Assembly: GCA_009741485.1 (NCBI GenBank)
Contig: CM019219.1
Location: forward strand, 28,331,250-28,395,249
Length of the DNA stretch: 64,000 nucleotides
From: Malurus cyaneus samueli
Lineage: Eukaryota > Chordata > Aves > Passeriformes > Maluridae
Direction: 5' to 3'
This document shows positions 26,109 through 39,022 of this stretch, one piece after another. Within the stretch, counting starts at the first letter, position 1. Each line of letters begins with the position of its first letter. A model generated the notes under the pieces. The model ran no database searches, was not told where the DNA came from, and saw only the letters and a program-made list of their open reading frames with translations. Position numbers and translations under genes: made by a program.

Positions 26109-29100
26109 CAATGAATAAAGTATTTGAGCTCTGCTAAACCAGACCAAGTTTTACTGTGTCTTTGCATAAGGGGAAATTTGTTCAAATGTGAGCAGTCACA
26201 TACTTAATTTATCCAACCTTAATATCCCTCATAGGGAGCAGCAAAGGGTAATTTGCGGAATTGGAAATCTATCTTTTTGTTATTTAATACGCAGTCTGTG
26301 AGACCACAAGAGATGAAACAATTGGCCTCTGTGCAAATTAACTTGCTTACAGCAGACAACAAATCTGGCAAAAGTTTGCTATCAACTCCCTGTCTGGATT
26401 GATAAAAACCTGGTGAATGTTTCCCCAGTGAATTACTTGACAGTAATCTTAAGTAATGAACTGTTCTGCTGGAAAAAATAAAGAGGGGGGAGGCAAAAGA
26501 CAAGAGACAAAAAAAGTTTTATTGATCTACCATTCTATTGCCTTATGATGATCAAACTCCAAATGCCACTGTTGTTTTAATTTCAATTGCCATGATTCTA
26601 GGAGAGAACTGGAGAGTTACTGTCAAAGCATTTACTCAACCCTCTGGAAGGTATCCAATCTTATGTGGTTAGCCATGGTGTGAATGAATAGATGGAAACA
26701 GATCGACAATGTGGTCTCACCACAAGATCTTTGGCCGGTGCTTCTAAAATATCATCTCTCTCTCTACTCTCGTACAAATTACGTACCATATTTTAACCGC
26801 GGTCGGTGATTGAAAGGTACTAATCAGGCATTTGGTTGGGTGGTCGCTCTAGCTGCCGACGGTGGCAAGACGAATTCGCAGTCATTTTCTTGACAAGAGG
26901 AATTTAGAAAGACTCTGGCTCTTTTTAATATAGCTTTTTTTAATATGTCCTTTATTGCATAAATGCTGTCTCACTCTGGAAAGCATTACCCGTGGCACCT
27001 TTCTTGCGAGCACACATCTCTGTCCCTGGACTAGATAAGCTAAGAACTAACATACTTGCGGAAGTTATAGACCACGCCCATTAGTTACTTCAATTGATAA
27101 GTCTATCCCCTTCTTATTGAGAGGCCATAGCACAAGAACAAATTATAACTCTAAAGTCTTGGTGATTTACCAGTCAACTTTTTGAGCAAAACCATAAAAA
27201 CTGAAACTGTCTTTGGAAGCTAAATGCGAGAAATTTGGTTTAAAGCACCCTGGTAAACACAAGCCGGCATTTAAAAGATCCTCCTCTCCTGAAAAGACAA
27301 CTCAAAGAAAATACCAGATCTTGAGCAACAGGCGTCATCTGCTAACTTAGACGTCACTTCAACGCGGCCACAGTTATTGCCTCAAGAAGAGACTGCAAAC
27401 TTAGAAAAACCACCAGGCTTTTTCCTCCTGTTTCTCTTGTTACTACATTTCGTCCAGTGCAAGTCCTATTCCATACTACAGCCTCTTTAACACAAAATTG
27501 CACTAGATCCGATCTATAGTTTTCCCCGACTGTTCTACACACTGGCACAGCTCCCTCAAGTCGCACGCTCTAGTGAGGACGCGAATACCATCGGTCTCAC
27601 CACTGCATTCGCTGAAGGCACCAATGAACAATTGCAGTTATAGTAGAAGACACTGCTTAGTAAGTGCCAAGCATAGAAACGAGCGATCTATAAATTTTTT
27701 GCTCAGGCATCAAAATTTGAGAGTATTGGAAGCTGTTTTACAATTAGCGGCCTCAAAGCAAATACAGCAAGTCCATGTTGCTGGAAATAATGTGGGTCTT
27801 AGATATACGGCACAAGTCACAAGTTAATTGCACTAGCAAATAAGTTAGTAACCATTCTCTCACTAGCAATTCCCAAATAACCAGTCCATGACATGCTAAC
27901 ACTGACATTGCCTTGCCAACCACAAGCACAATTAGCTCATGATGAGGAAAACATCTATTTCTTTGCTGTCTAGCCAATGCAGAATGCACTCTGAGGGTTT
28001 TATATTCCTTTGTCCTGGGACAGAAATTTTAACTGAAGCAGTTTGACAGTTGGCATGTCTCATTCATAAAAGCGACGAATCGCTGCAATTGCAAAAACTG
28101 CCATTGATACATGGTATCCATTACAAGACCATCACAAAATCGCACGTTCAGTCACTCATACCCTGCTTTACCAGACCACCTCTCGATAGTTTCTGGAGAA
28201 TGACGTCCACTGATCCGACTAAGCTGAGATGATGGAATATGTGGTTAACCAAGTACCTTGGTTCAAGGTTAAGAACAGGGTTTTTACTGTGACAATCTGA
28301 ATTCTTAGTTTTACGGTAACTGCTCACATTATGACTAGGACTTACCAGAGAAAGCTCATAAGCTTTACTGCCTACGTGCTCCTCTCCAGACAAAGAATCT
28401 GCCTGTGAACTCGAGCGCATATTCCTATGCAAAACATCGGGAGAACCTCCGTGCTAGCAAATGACACAACCATAGTGTCTCCAGTATAAATCTCACTAAG
28501 GGAAATGTCCGGTTTAGATCGGATCATTATTCCTTTCGTCTTAAGTGGCTCTCCAAATGTTTCTGACCACTGGCGTCAGCGTCAAGTCGTAGCTGTATCA
28601 TCCACAAGAACAACTTAATCGATCAATGTACTGGTATTTTTCCAAATAGGATGGCAATGAACGCTTCTTCAATGCCGAGTGAGACTTCATCCTTGTCTGG
28701 CTTTTCATGGGTCTCACCCCACCAGAGACACAGATTACCTCCTCCTAAGAAGAAAAATGCCAAGCCAGCACACTGCCACCACAACTCACAGACAGCGGTT
28801 CTTTCAGTCATTGGTCACCATACAACAACACCATCGATTATATCGCACCACTCGTCTGTAGCGCCATAGTTTACATCAGGAAACACACAGTTTCGCTAAG
28901 TTAACTATGACGGCTGCAACAGATGGACGCTTCACTCAGCTCTTTGCCCGCATGTACTGGGCTAGAACATACCTGACCCTTACAAGTGCCTTGTTATGCC
29001 GTCTTTCGTGGAACAGCCAATGACATTGAAGACTCCACATTTACAGTTTCCTTCATGTTCTCGTGCGTTCTATTATTAATGAAATATACTGGCTGTTACC

Positions 29101-29948
29101 CTAAACCTCTCATGTCCTATCGCCATATTTTGCATTGCTTCTGTGCGTGATCTATCATAACTGGACCAAAATCGTGCTGATGTACGAGAAAACAGAAAAA
29201 TCAACAGTCTCTTGATCCACCTTGAATTAGCTTTTCAAAATGCAAATAAGCAAACTACATCAGTTGCCTGAACACTAACATAAAATTATGATCAAGTGGT
29301 TCCAAAGTTTTGGAAAGTCTTCTTTTCACAAGCTGCTTGTTACCATTTTAGTTAGGACAATCTTCTAACCTGAAAATACAAACTAAGCTTCTGAAGCTGT
29401 TGCTGTAACTGAAACACCCGATGTCTTTTTCTTTAATGTCTATTTTGCCAGGACCAAGCTATGGAATAGTGACTTCCAAAGTTCTTACTGATTGGCTCAA
29501 TCTTAGTTATGTTGTATTGAATTTGGCATGGAACAATATAGCCCATTCACTTCTGTGTGAAAAGAAGTTCACGCCTTCTCTGTCCCCAGCCTTGAAAAGA
29601 TTCTTTACCAGGTAAAAGCAGTAGCCAAGCTGAAGTAAATCCGAAAGCTGAAGAGATAACAGAGCAAGTAGAGATGGAAAGAAAAAGGAATGTGTAATTG
29701 GTCAAACAGGCTTTGGGTGACATTATTCAATCCGCCAAAAAGGAAAAAACCGTGGGCAAAAAAAACAGTTTTCCGTGCTCCCAGTCAGACTCGTGTCGTC
29801 TTGATTGTTTTCCGAAGTACAAGACACTAAAACTGTTCTTTTGTCGTGTAGTGTCTCCTTGAATATATCCTTAACACAAAACGGTGATCACTTTCACAGT
29901 ACCTTTTCTTTGGGGGAGGAAGAAACAACCAAAAACAAACAAACATCC
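26109..29948 (+). repeat. error-rich direct copy of 9,929-13,244
   Basis: This follows 9,929-13,244 in order and orientation but is 3,840 bp against 3,316 bp, a net gain of about 16%. The excess is concentrated in 26,109-29,220 (3,112 bp against 2,595 bp for 9,929-12,523), where extra single bases are scattered throughout. From about 29,221 to 29,948 the match is much closer (728 bp against 721 bp). Insertion-dominated scatter is typical of raw single-molecule reads; the cleaner last 0.7 kb may reflect overlap with corrected sequence. No genes are seen. Confidence 0.9.
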
Positions 29949-32900
29949 AAAAAAAAAACCCACACAAAAACAAACACCCAAGAGCTACTCTCAAATTTAG
30001 TATTTGTATTTGCGATTTACAAGTCTGAGATGAAGATTACAATGGAAATTCAGAATTCTTCCCTGAAACAGTCTTTCCAAAGACTTTCCTAACTTACATG
30101 AATGATTTTTCTTCTTCCTGTCCTCTCCTCCCCCCACCATCTCTTGAGAACCGCCTGAAGGCAAATATAATTGGAACCTTGCACTCGATGCAGACATGTC
30201 ATGAACAAGAACATAATCCAGGGTCATCAGCAGGCTAAAGCCAGCACTGCACTGCCCTGCAAGATGATCAGTGTGAGGATGATAAGCATGCCTACAGCCA
30301 AGGCAAGCCTAGCAGACCTGAGACAGGGCAGCTGACATTGTTTTCCAGCTAAATCTGTCCAGACTACCTACAAAATAGCCCTGATAGCTCTGGAAGCAAT
30401 TGTAGCTATTCTCCCACTCCCAGTTAAGAGGACAAAACATAAAATCCTAAGGATTGGGGGGAGGGAAGGCTGAAAGCAAGGATCTGCTTACAGACAGAGA
30501 GTATCATTAACTATTAATAACAAAAAGGCTGCAATGCAGACAACTTGAAATCTGGTACAGCTTACTAAATCACAACTGCATATGAGCCCACTACACGACG
30601 GTATATCAGTAAGAGCTCCACGGTTCCCTTTCAGTGAGAAATTAATACATCTATACGAAAACCACACAGCACGTATTTCCAGCAATACTACACATCTTAT
30701 ACTGATAGTTGTTCGAAAACTCAAAAATATTTTAATTAAACATTGATTTTAAAAGTAGGTCTTCCTGAAACAGGATGTTTTATGCTAAACAATTTACAGA
30801 TGCTACTTAATAAAGCAAAAGTGCAGATCTTAGTGTAGTAACAAAAGTGCAGTAACACTGGGGAGGAAGATGAAGTGCTGAATCATACATACCTAACAAT
30901 GTTCCTTCACTGGGAAGAAATAATGATTAAGTTTCCTCTACAAAGAGCCCTGTGAAAGCCAGCCTCTTATGCCAAGGCAGTGGTTCCAACTTCTCCACAC
31001 CTCACTTCAGAAAACGGGCAATCAGTAAGCAGTTGATGCTATAATTAATAAGCAAGGCACAACAGAGATATTGAATGCCAGTTGGGAGTGGGGGTGGTTT
31101 GGTTCGATGTTTTTACTTTCAGTAGAGTGGTGGCTAATGTGAAACTCTCTATTCACATTTCAATGAAGAAATTTAGCTAATCCTTTACTTTTTTCCCCAT
31201 CCAGACATTTTAAAGAGTATTGATGTGACCTCTCAGGCACACTCTTCCCTGGTGAAATACAGTCACTGCAGTTTTCCAGATTCACAGAAGCACAAAGGGC
31301 TAAAGAAAAACAGGGAAGACCTAAGACGGTCTGCAGGGAGAAGGGTGGGATCACATTAGTGCTTTGTCAGCGTATATGATAGGCAATGCCAGGCATCTCA
31401 GAGCTGTGAGATGAGGAAAGAGCAAATTGGGATGAAAATGTCAGTGTTGAACTAAAATAAGGATGCTCCAGGAAGGGGAGATGCATGCATTTTAGGGCTC
31501 TGCTTCCCCTATTTTCCTCACCGTGTCCCTCCTGCTGTTGGTTCACAGCATTGGATTTGTGCAGTCCCGTGCCCCTTCTGTCACCCCACTCAGGCTCCAC
31601 AGAGAAAAAAAAGAGCTAAGGAGTCCAACCCTAGTGCTGGACATGACCAGTTATGTGCTCTCCTTTCTCAAGCAAGGTGGGTTTTGTAGTTTGGACTGTA
31701 TTTTAGAAAAAGGGTTGATTGATCACAGCTGGTCCTGATCTGTCAAGCCTCTCAAACAGTGGAGAAAGATGTCCAAACAAATGAGTGTTCACATAGAAAT
31801 GGAAAATAATGAGGTAAATAACCATTAACAGAGAAATTTTAGTGAAGTTCTTAAATTCACAAATTATTCATAATTTTACAACACGATTTCAAAGTCACCC
31901 ATACAAGGAACACATTGAAGATACAGCAGATAGTTAGGAAGGTGGTCCACCTCCTAGAACAGAAGTAGATCAAGAAAAATAGTAAATCTGGAGTCACAAC
32001 CACATCAAAAAGACACTGCATGTGCCTAAGTGTTAGCTTGCATCTTTCTGGCATTTAATTTTATTTGTGGAATTGAATGCAGAAATTCACTGTCTCTGGG
32101 GAAAAAAGTAAAAACCCTAGAAAAAAGTAAATGTTATAAATATATCCAAAAACTGAACAAAAACCCAAACATACAAAAAATCACCACAAAAAAAACCCCT
32201 TCTTTCTCAGGCCTGAGAAACCAGCACAACTCAATATCATTTCTTTCTCCAGAAGAAAAACTGGCAACTTCTCAAAGTATTTAAGATAGTATGGTTTTCT
32301 CCCTTGCACTAGGAGTTAAGCATGCTGGTAATGTTCTCACCAAGTTTGGAACCCATCAGGAGCCCAAAGCCCAATTTTCAGAGCACAGCAGACCAAAAGA
32401 CATGAAAGATTTACAGCATCTTGCCATAAAGGGAGACAGTAGATACCTACTCCTTCAACAAAACCATGGAGAACATCAGAAACCAAAACCAACAAAATCA
32501 TTTGATCTACCATTGTCTAAGACTGAAGCTTAAGTACTGCAACTATCCCAGATACTCATATTTTTAGAAGTATGCTAAAAAAATGGAGGATACAGGAGAG
32601 TGCTGAAGAGTTACTGAAAATAGGCAGGAAAATCCATTTAGTGCCATAAAATCAAATCACTAACAGAGAAAAATCTGACTCTAACTTGCAAATTTACCAG
32701 GAAATACTTCACAGAAATAGACTAGAGAGTAAGAGGCTACTATGACAAAGTCACAATTAGGGGTCCTCCACAATTTTCTTTTTGCTTCTTTTTATCCTCA
32801 GCTTAAAATCATCAATAAATATTTCTTATCATCATTAAAATGTCTGCACAGTCATCAGCTCCCACGTTTTTCATAGAGATAGGTACTGAAGTTTCACAGA

Positions 32901-35900
32901 AACTTGTTTGGTATGTGACTCTCTTCTCCTTTGCTGTTTATGAAGGCCAAGTCTATTTGCATAACCCAAACAAATCATCTGCTGAGAAGACAGTGATAAT
33001 GCTGTCTGTGCTGCAAGGATCTGAGACTTTCTCGCATGACAAAAGCCTAATGCTACACCAGACAGCATTTCATTAGCAGAATGCTAATAAATGTATATCC
33101 CCAAGTAACTAATTATGCAGACTGGGCAACAGGAACTTTCACAGCAAACATGTACATTCACTCTTCATGACGTTGTTCTGCCCCCCCAACGTATGAATAT
33201 TGATGCTTCGCATCTTTCAAAAGCTCTGGAGGTAAAAACACCACATTATTCATCTGAAAACTCAGCTACCTCTCTTTGGTACTCAAAGCTTGCCTCTGGA
33301 TAGCACTGGAGGATTCCAAGATCTCATGGACTTTTGAATCAGTTAAATTCACAAACCTTCTGCTCAACAACTAAACATAAGCATCACAAAAGCTTACAAA
33401 GATGGGGCAAGCAGAGCAGTAAGAGGGCAATCACAGGACTTGAAATTCACCCTGTTGTGCTCCTCAACAGGAAATACTATAGCATTTTAACAACAATTAA
33501 TGGCTAACAAAGGACAATGGATTCACTAACTCAGAACCTTCAAATGAAGCCCAAATGCCCTTTCTGGAAAACATGCTTGCATTAAATGTGTTTTGAAAAC
33601 CCAGCTAGACAATCTACAATAAAGCTTCATAGCTTCACTTATTCAAGAGACGATCATTACTAGATTATCTAAATGGATTACTTCTATTGCCAAGAGTCCT
33701 GAACACTATAGCTCAGAATTCTGCTGTGCTATATACTGCACTGACAAGTAAATAGCTGCTTCGAACATACGAAACTCAGATTTTCCTTTCTATGATTAGA
33801 TTCATCAATAAACCAAAACAGGATTTATCAGCAAGCGCAATTATACGGGATCTGCAGCTGCCTTGCACCTGCAGTGCGATAGTTCATTTGCCTAAGTAAG
33901 AATTCTGGTACTTACTTGGCAACAGATTTATTAGCCCAGAGTGCCACATTAGCAAAACCAGCTCTGGAAGAAAGGTGGGCAAAGGCCATCTACGAATACA
34001 TTAGACACGAGTTGGTCTGAGTGATCTGTGATGCAAATGTGAGCAATACCTGAGCATTCAAACCCCAAGTTAGTACAACCTATGGTTTGTCAGGATTCTC
34101 AGCCAATGCATGACAACGATTTAAACTGTGAGGACTGATGATAAACAGGATATTATTTAGCACATTAGATCATAAAGCACTTTACGGTTTTGTTTTAGAG
34201 GGTTCTCTTTCACACAAAATACTAAGTTGGCTTCTGTCCCAATGCTTAGCAGTTACATTAGCGCCAGATAATGACTTGCCAGCACATCTAATACCACCAC
34301 AGTAAACACATTCTGCAACACAGACATCAAAATCCTGGGATCTTGCACCTGCACTTTCCAGAATGTACCATTCCACATCCTATGCACTACGTGCCTAATG
34401 GAAGCTAAGCAGCTGCAGTAATAGTGGAGCTCATTAAAGAGACATTTTCAAAGGACAGAAATACCCAGCTGCCAGAGCAAGACATCACTCAGAAAATAAC
34501 AATCTCTGCTCTCTCTGCCCTCATCCACAAGGAAAGCCTACAAAACTTATTTAGAAAAATGAGCCTAGGAACATACTTCAGTGAACACCAAAACCCATAA
34601 CCTCAGTAAAGTGCCATAAACCCAGTAATTTTACTCCCCTCTTCATGTTCCAAAAATCTAATATTTTTTTCTCTTTCCTAGAAAATAAACTTATTGTAGC
34701 ACTTCTTTCACTCCCTCTTCCCCATCCCTTCAAGCCCGGTGCTTGCATTTCAAAGATTCGGATGCTGAACTGCACATCTAGTTTTTACCCACCACCTACG
34801 CCAAAACATTTACAAGTTTCTCTACCTTTGAAATTTGGTTTGCCTACACTCTAATACATAATACAAGTCACACAGTAATGCCCATCCTTCAAGAGCTCCT
34901 ATTTTTTCTTAACACATTTGCTAAATCTAGATGACCTTCCTTCTAGCAGCCCTTTTAACTGACAGCCCACTATATATACACATACCACAAACAGAGATAC
35001 AAAAGCTGCGGGTTCACCAAGGTTTTACCTTACAAAGGCAGACTCCCTCCCATCATAAAGGACAAAAACTTGAACCAATTCTCTGAGTATGGAATTGAAG
35101 AAAAGTAGAAATCTGGTTTAGTTACAGAACTAAGTTTTGCTCTCACTCATAGTTCAGCACATCTACCTCCAGAGACACAGGTGCCACAACAGAACTTACT
35201 GATACATGCACCTCCTCTCATGGTGCTTTTTGACAAATCACCTACTGGCTCTGCCTTGTTCACACTGACTGACACCTCAGATGGTCTTTTTCAGAACCTG
35301 TAACCAAACTGATTTCCTATTTTTCTTTAAGCACAATGAGAGAAAGATAGAGAAAGAGTTCTAGAGAATGTCTATTTTAGTATCTTGTGGTGATACTTAA
35401 GGCTATGTTGATTTTTTCAGACACACCCATTTTCAGGACTCCTACATCTCAGTCCAAATGCTTGAATTATTACAACCCACACTTGTGAGTGGGAGCTGAA
35501 AATGTGGAATTTTTTTTTAAATCTTCTTTTAAAGCAGCAGTCCTGTAGGCTTAATTAAAAACAAAGAAGCCAAAAAAAGCGAAGCAAAAAAGCCCCCAAA
35601 ACACTAGGGATGACAGAGTCACTGGCTTAACAGCACTCAAATTCTTTGCCAAGACACAAAATTCTTTCTGTTCCTGCCTATTTTCCCTAGACACCTCCAC
35701 CTCCTCCTTCCCATTAAACTAAACCAATATGTTCACACAGTTAAGCGTTCCAATAACTTGGTCAATATAAAATATTCATAGTAGCTCCAAATCTATCAAA
35801 TTAGGATAAATATTCCCTCCCAATTCAAAAAGCACAAAGAGAGAGAACTGCAAGTACACTAATGCTGCTTCTTCTCCTAGCAACTCCCTAAGGTTGTCCT

Positions 35901-37070
35901 CTCATGGAAGAATTAGGAACTTAATTGTGAGGGCTTTTAATGACAGCACAGTCGAGATTTCACCATGTTTTACCACTTTCACAGGTTGGAAATGTTAAAA
36001 CAAGAAGGTGTCACAAACCCTACTTAACACATAAAATTTTGTTAGGCAAAACTGAATGAATACAAATCAGAACATATGGAGCACTTCTTCTGTCTTTCTT
36101 GATGCAACCCACAGAAGTGATTAGCTTGGCTTGTGACCAATTTGACATCTTGACAAATCAAGACAGTTCCTCACAGGAAAAGGATCCCAACTATTTCATG
36201 TTTAGGCAATCCAGGTTAATTTGATTGTTACTGAACTCCTCTGTCACTCCTAATTACTAAAACCTCCACGATAAAGTCAAAACCACGGGGTCTTTATTAC
36301 ATCTATAACATAAAACACAAATAGCATCACAAGTGATACAAAAAAGTCTGCTGGCAACTCAAGTTGCCACCAGCCCCTGTCATCAAGATGTTAATGATGG
36401 TGGGCCTATTAAATCATCAGAAAAACATTCAAATAAAGTGATTCCAAAGCCTTTAGGACTGAAAATGTATTGCTAGCATTCAAAATTGGAGATCAGTATT
36501 CACTTAAACTTACATTTATACCTCGAAACACCTCGTTCCACTTATCACTTAATTTCCTAGACCACTAATTATATGCACACAGTTCAAAAGTCACAAGTTT
36601 AATCCATTTCAAAAATTATTTCCTAAGGTAATACTGCAGAAACAAAATAGATGTGACAGAAATGAAAAATATTTTCTGTGCTGGGGGGAAAAGAGTCCAG
36701 AATGCACATATAATAGGAGAAGAATCAGACTGCTTAGCACAATGCTGTGGTTAGGGTCACAAAACCCATTAAAACTCTCTCAGTGAAATGTGCATAGTTT
36801 GCACCCTCCAGCATTTCATGTTCAAGACAGAACTTTCTGTGTTCATCCTCATACTATTTGTTTCTATCAACTCCTTCAAGGTCCTTACCCTTACCTATCT
36901 AAGTTCTATGTTTGTATTTCAGTTATTACAGAGTTTGCTCCTTTGGACTCCACAGAATTCTGCTCACACAGCTCACAATGCTGTTATACAATAATTGTAT
37001 AATCATTAATAATGACAGTATCTGTCTTTTCCACACTATTTTGCCTCCTTTCTCTATTAATGTAACTTTA
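29949..37070 (+). repeat. 7,122-bp exact direct repeat, copy 2
   Basis: This is the second copy of 13,245-20,366 at a constant offset of 16,704. It is followed at 37,071 by new sequence (CTGGAATTTTTGC...) that does not occur after copy 1. In a single-copy model, the true path enters the repeat from 13,244 and leaves it at 37,071. Contents are the same gene-free intronic DNA as copy 1. Confidence 0.93.
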
Positions 37071-37161
37071 CTGGAATTTTTGCTTCAAAGTCTTCAGACT
37101 CAGCTATAAAGTGCCAAGTCTCACTTCTGATGCATACTTAGAACCTGTCACTGGCTACATT

Positions 37162-37188
37162 AAAAAAAAAAAGAAAGAAAAAGACAAA
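37162..37188. repeat. A-rich simple tract
   Basis: An 11-base poly-A followed by GAAAGAAAAAGAC-type purine sequence lies about 90 bp right of the end of the exact repeat. It is low complexity, possibly a degraded retroposon tail, though no retroposon body is recognised beside it. Confidence 0.6.
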
Positions 37189-38998
37189 ATCCATTTCAAC
37201 CTGCCACCTTTGAGTTTTATTCCTGGCTATCCTTCATGCTTGAATGACTTAACTGAGAAACACCGGCAGAGCTACTTTGCTGTACACCTCAATCTCCCCT
37301 ACCCTCCTCTGTCAAAAGATTTCCCAAAGGGTAAGTTGCTGTACACAAACAATACATCATTATAACCTCATTTCAGCTCCTTGTCATTCCGGATTTCAGA
37401 AACTCAGTGACAGTGACAATTTCAGCTCTGTATCCACAGCACCTGCAGTGAGGTCTTGGTCAAAGACTGTCCTAAAAAGCAAACAGAGTTACGTGGACAC
37501 AGAAACCGCAATCTCAGCAATTCCAGAACTAAGACTTGGCAAAGGCTTATCATGCGATTGACAGTCTTTTTATCCTGGAACATCTCAGTTTTATCTTCAG
37601 ACAAACAAAAACACAGACACACAAGTCTATTTTTGAAATTAACCACCTCCCAATCCTAATCATCATCTTTGGCAAAAATAAACCATTGTTAAATCAATTT
37701 ATTGCCTACAGAAGCAAAGAGCCAATAGAGCTGTGTAAACATCTACCACTACCAGAAGTAACCTTCATGTCTTTTATTTTTGAATGAGATATCAACAGTT
37801 TCAGTAGGTTTCATGTTCACATTAAAAATAAAAGTTTTTAGTTAACTAACTATAACTTATTTCCTGAAGAAAGGGAGGTGTACTCAAAGTCTTTCAATTG
37901 TGAAGACAGAACATAAGCACAGAAAGATGAAATAAAGAGATGTGATCTAGGGAGAAATTAAAATATGGCTCATCACTGGGGTACATAGGGAACACGAAAT
38001 GCTAAACAGGACTTGGTCAATATCGGAATGAGTGTTTTGCACAGGATAAGAGAAGATTAAAAGCACTGTCAATAATTTTCACTCATGTATCCAGAAAGAT
38101 CTCAGTCTAATACGCTATTTCAAGACACCTTCTCCCAGCATAACACTTCTCATTGCCAATTTTCTTATGCTGGCTACGTTGGTTTAATATTTCTAAAATT
38201 AGAAAGTAAGAAAAAATATAGAACACAGCAAGATGCACAGGGGTATGATTTTACAGCACTCATTTCAAAGGACCTCAACAATGCCTTCTAGTTACAATCA
38301 CTGTGATACTAAGTGCTCTGTGAAAGTGTTTAAAGATTTCTTTGCAAATTACTTTTATACAACTCATAGAAAAAAATGCATTGTATTCTTTTCCCCAGGT
38401 GTGCATTTCCCATAATGCACACACACTTTAAGTTATAGACCACTGCAAGTTCAAACCAACGTCACAGGTTGACCCCCCTTCAAAGCTTTAACCCGTTTGG
38501 CGTGACTGCTAAAACAGGACTTCACTTCCTTCCAGATTGTTAGGAAAATCTTTCATTAGAGTATCTGAGTAGGTACTTTCCATTTTAAATAATGTCAGTA
38601 GTGTTGGAAAATAGATAAAAGGACTACACAGAAGCAACCAACAGAGAAATAGTATAAGACTTCAAAACACATACTGCCCCTGTACTGACCCTAGACCATG
38701 CTTAGAGCCCCCCATAGCACCCTTCACCACTACTACAAGTGCCACAAAAGCAGACCACAAATCCCACAACCTCAGCTCTGCTCTCCCAATCAACAATGCC
38801 AATAAAACATAGCAGAGGTAATGCCTGCACACTCCACTGTACACATACTACAGCAGCAATTCTCAAGTTCTGTGGCAAAGTGGATACATGCATTTTGGTA
38901 CAAAATACCTCTAATTTTTATCGTCACATTGCCAATACCAGTAGGCAATAAATCCTTACCACATTAATTTTTTGTTACTTTCTACTACTGTTTCTAGG

Positions 38999-39022
38999 TG
39001 TGTATGTATATATACATACACA
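38999..39022. repeat. 24-bp perfect palindrome (TG/TA-rich)
   Basis: An alternating TG/TA tract is centred between 39,010 and 39,011, and its 12-bp arms are exact reverse complements. It probably arose from a (TG)n/(TA)n dinucleotide tract; no function is implied by the sequence. Confidence 0.75.

Noticed and set aside
20380..29948. A fast-evolving or hypermutated duplicated region
   Set aside because: Differences are scattered single-base indels, especially in homopolymers, with opposite length bias in the two halves. That is a sequencing-error pattern rather than a known mutational process.
13784..32533. Short ORFs with identical translations in two places, seeming conserved
   Set aside because: Their identity follows from the 7,122-bp exact repeat, which preserves coding and non-coding bases alike. 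The intervening noisy copy breaks them, so there is no sign of selection on protein.
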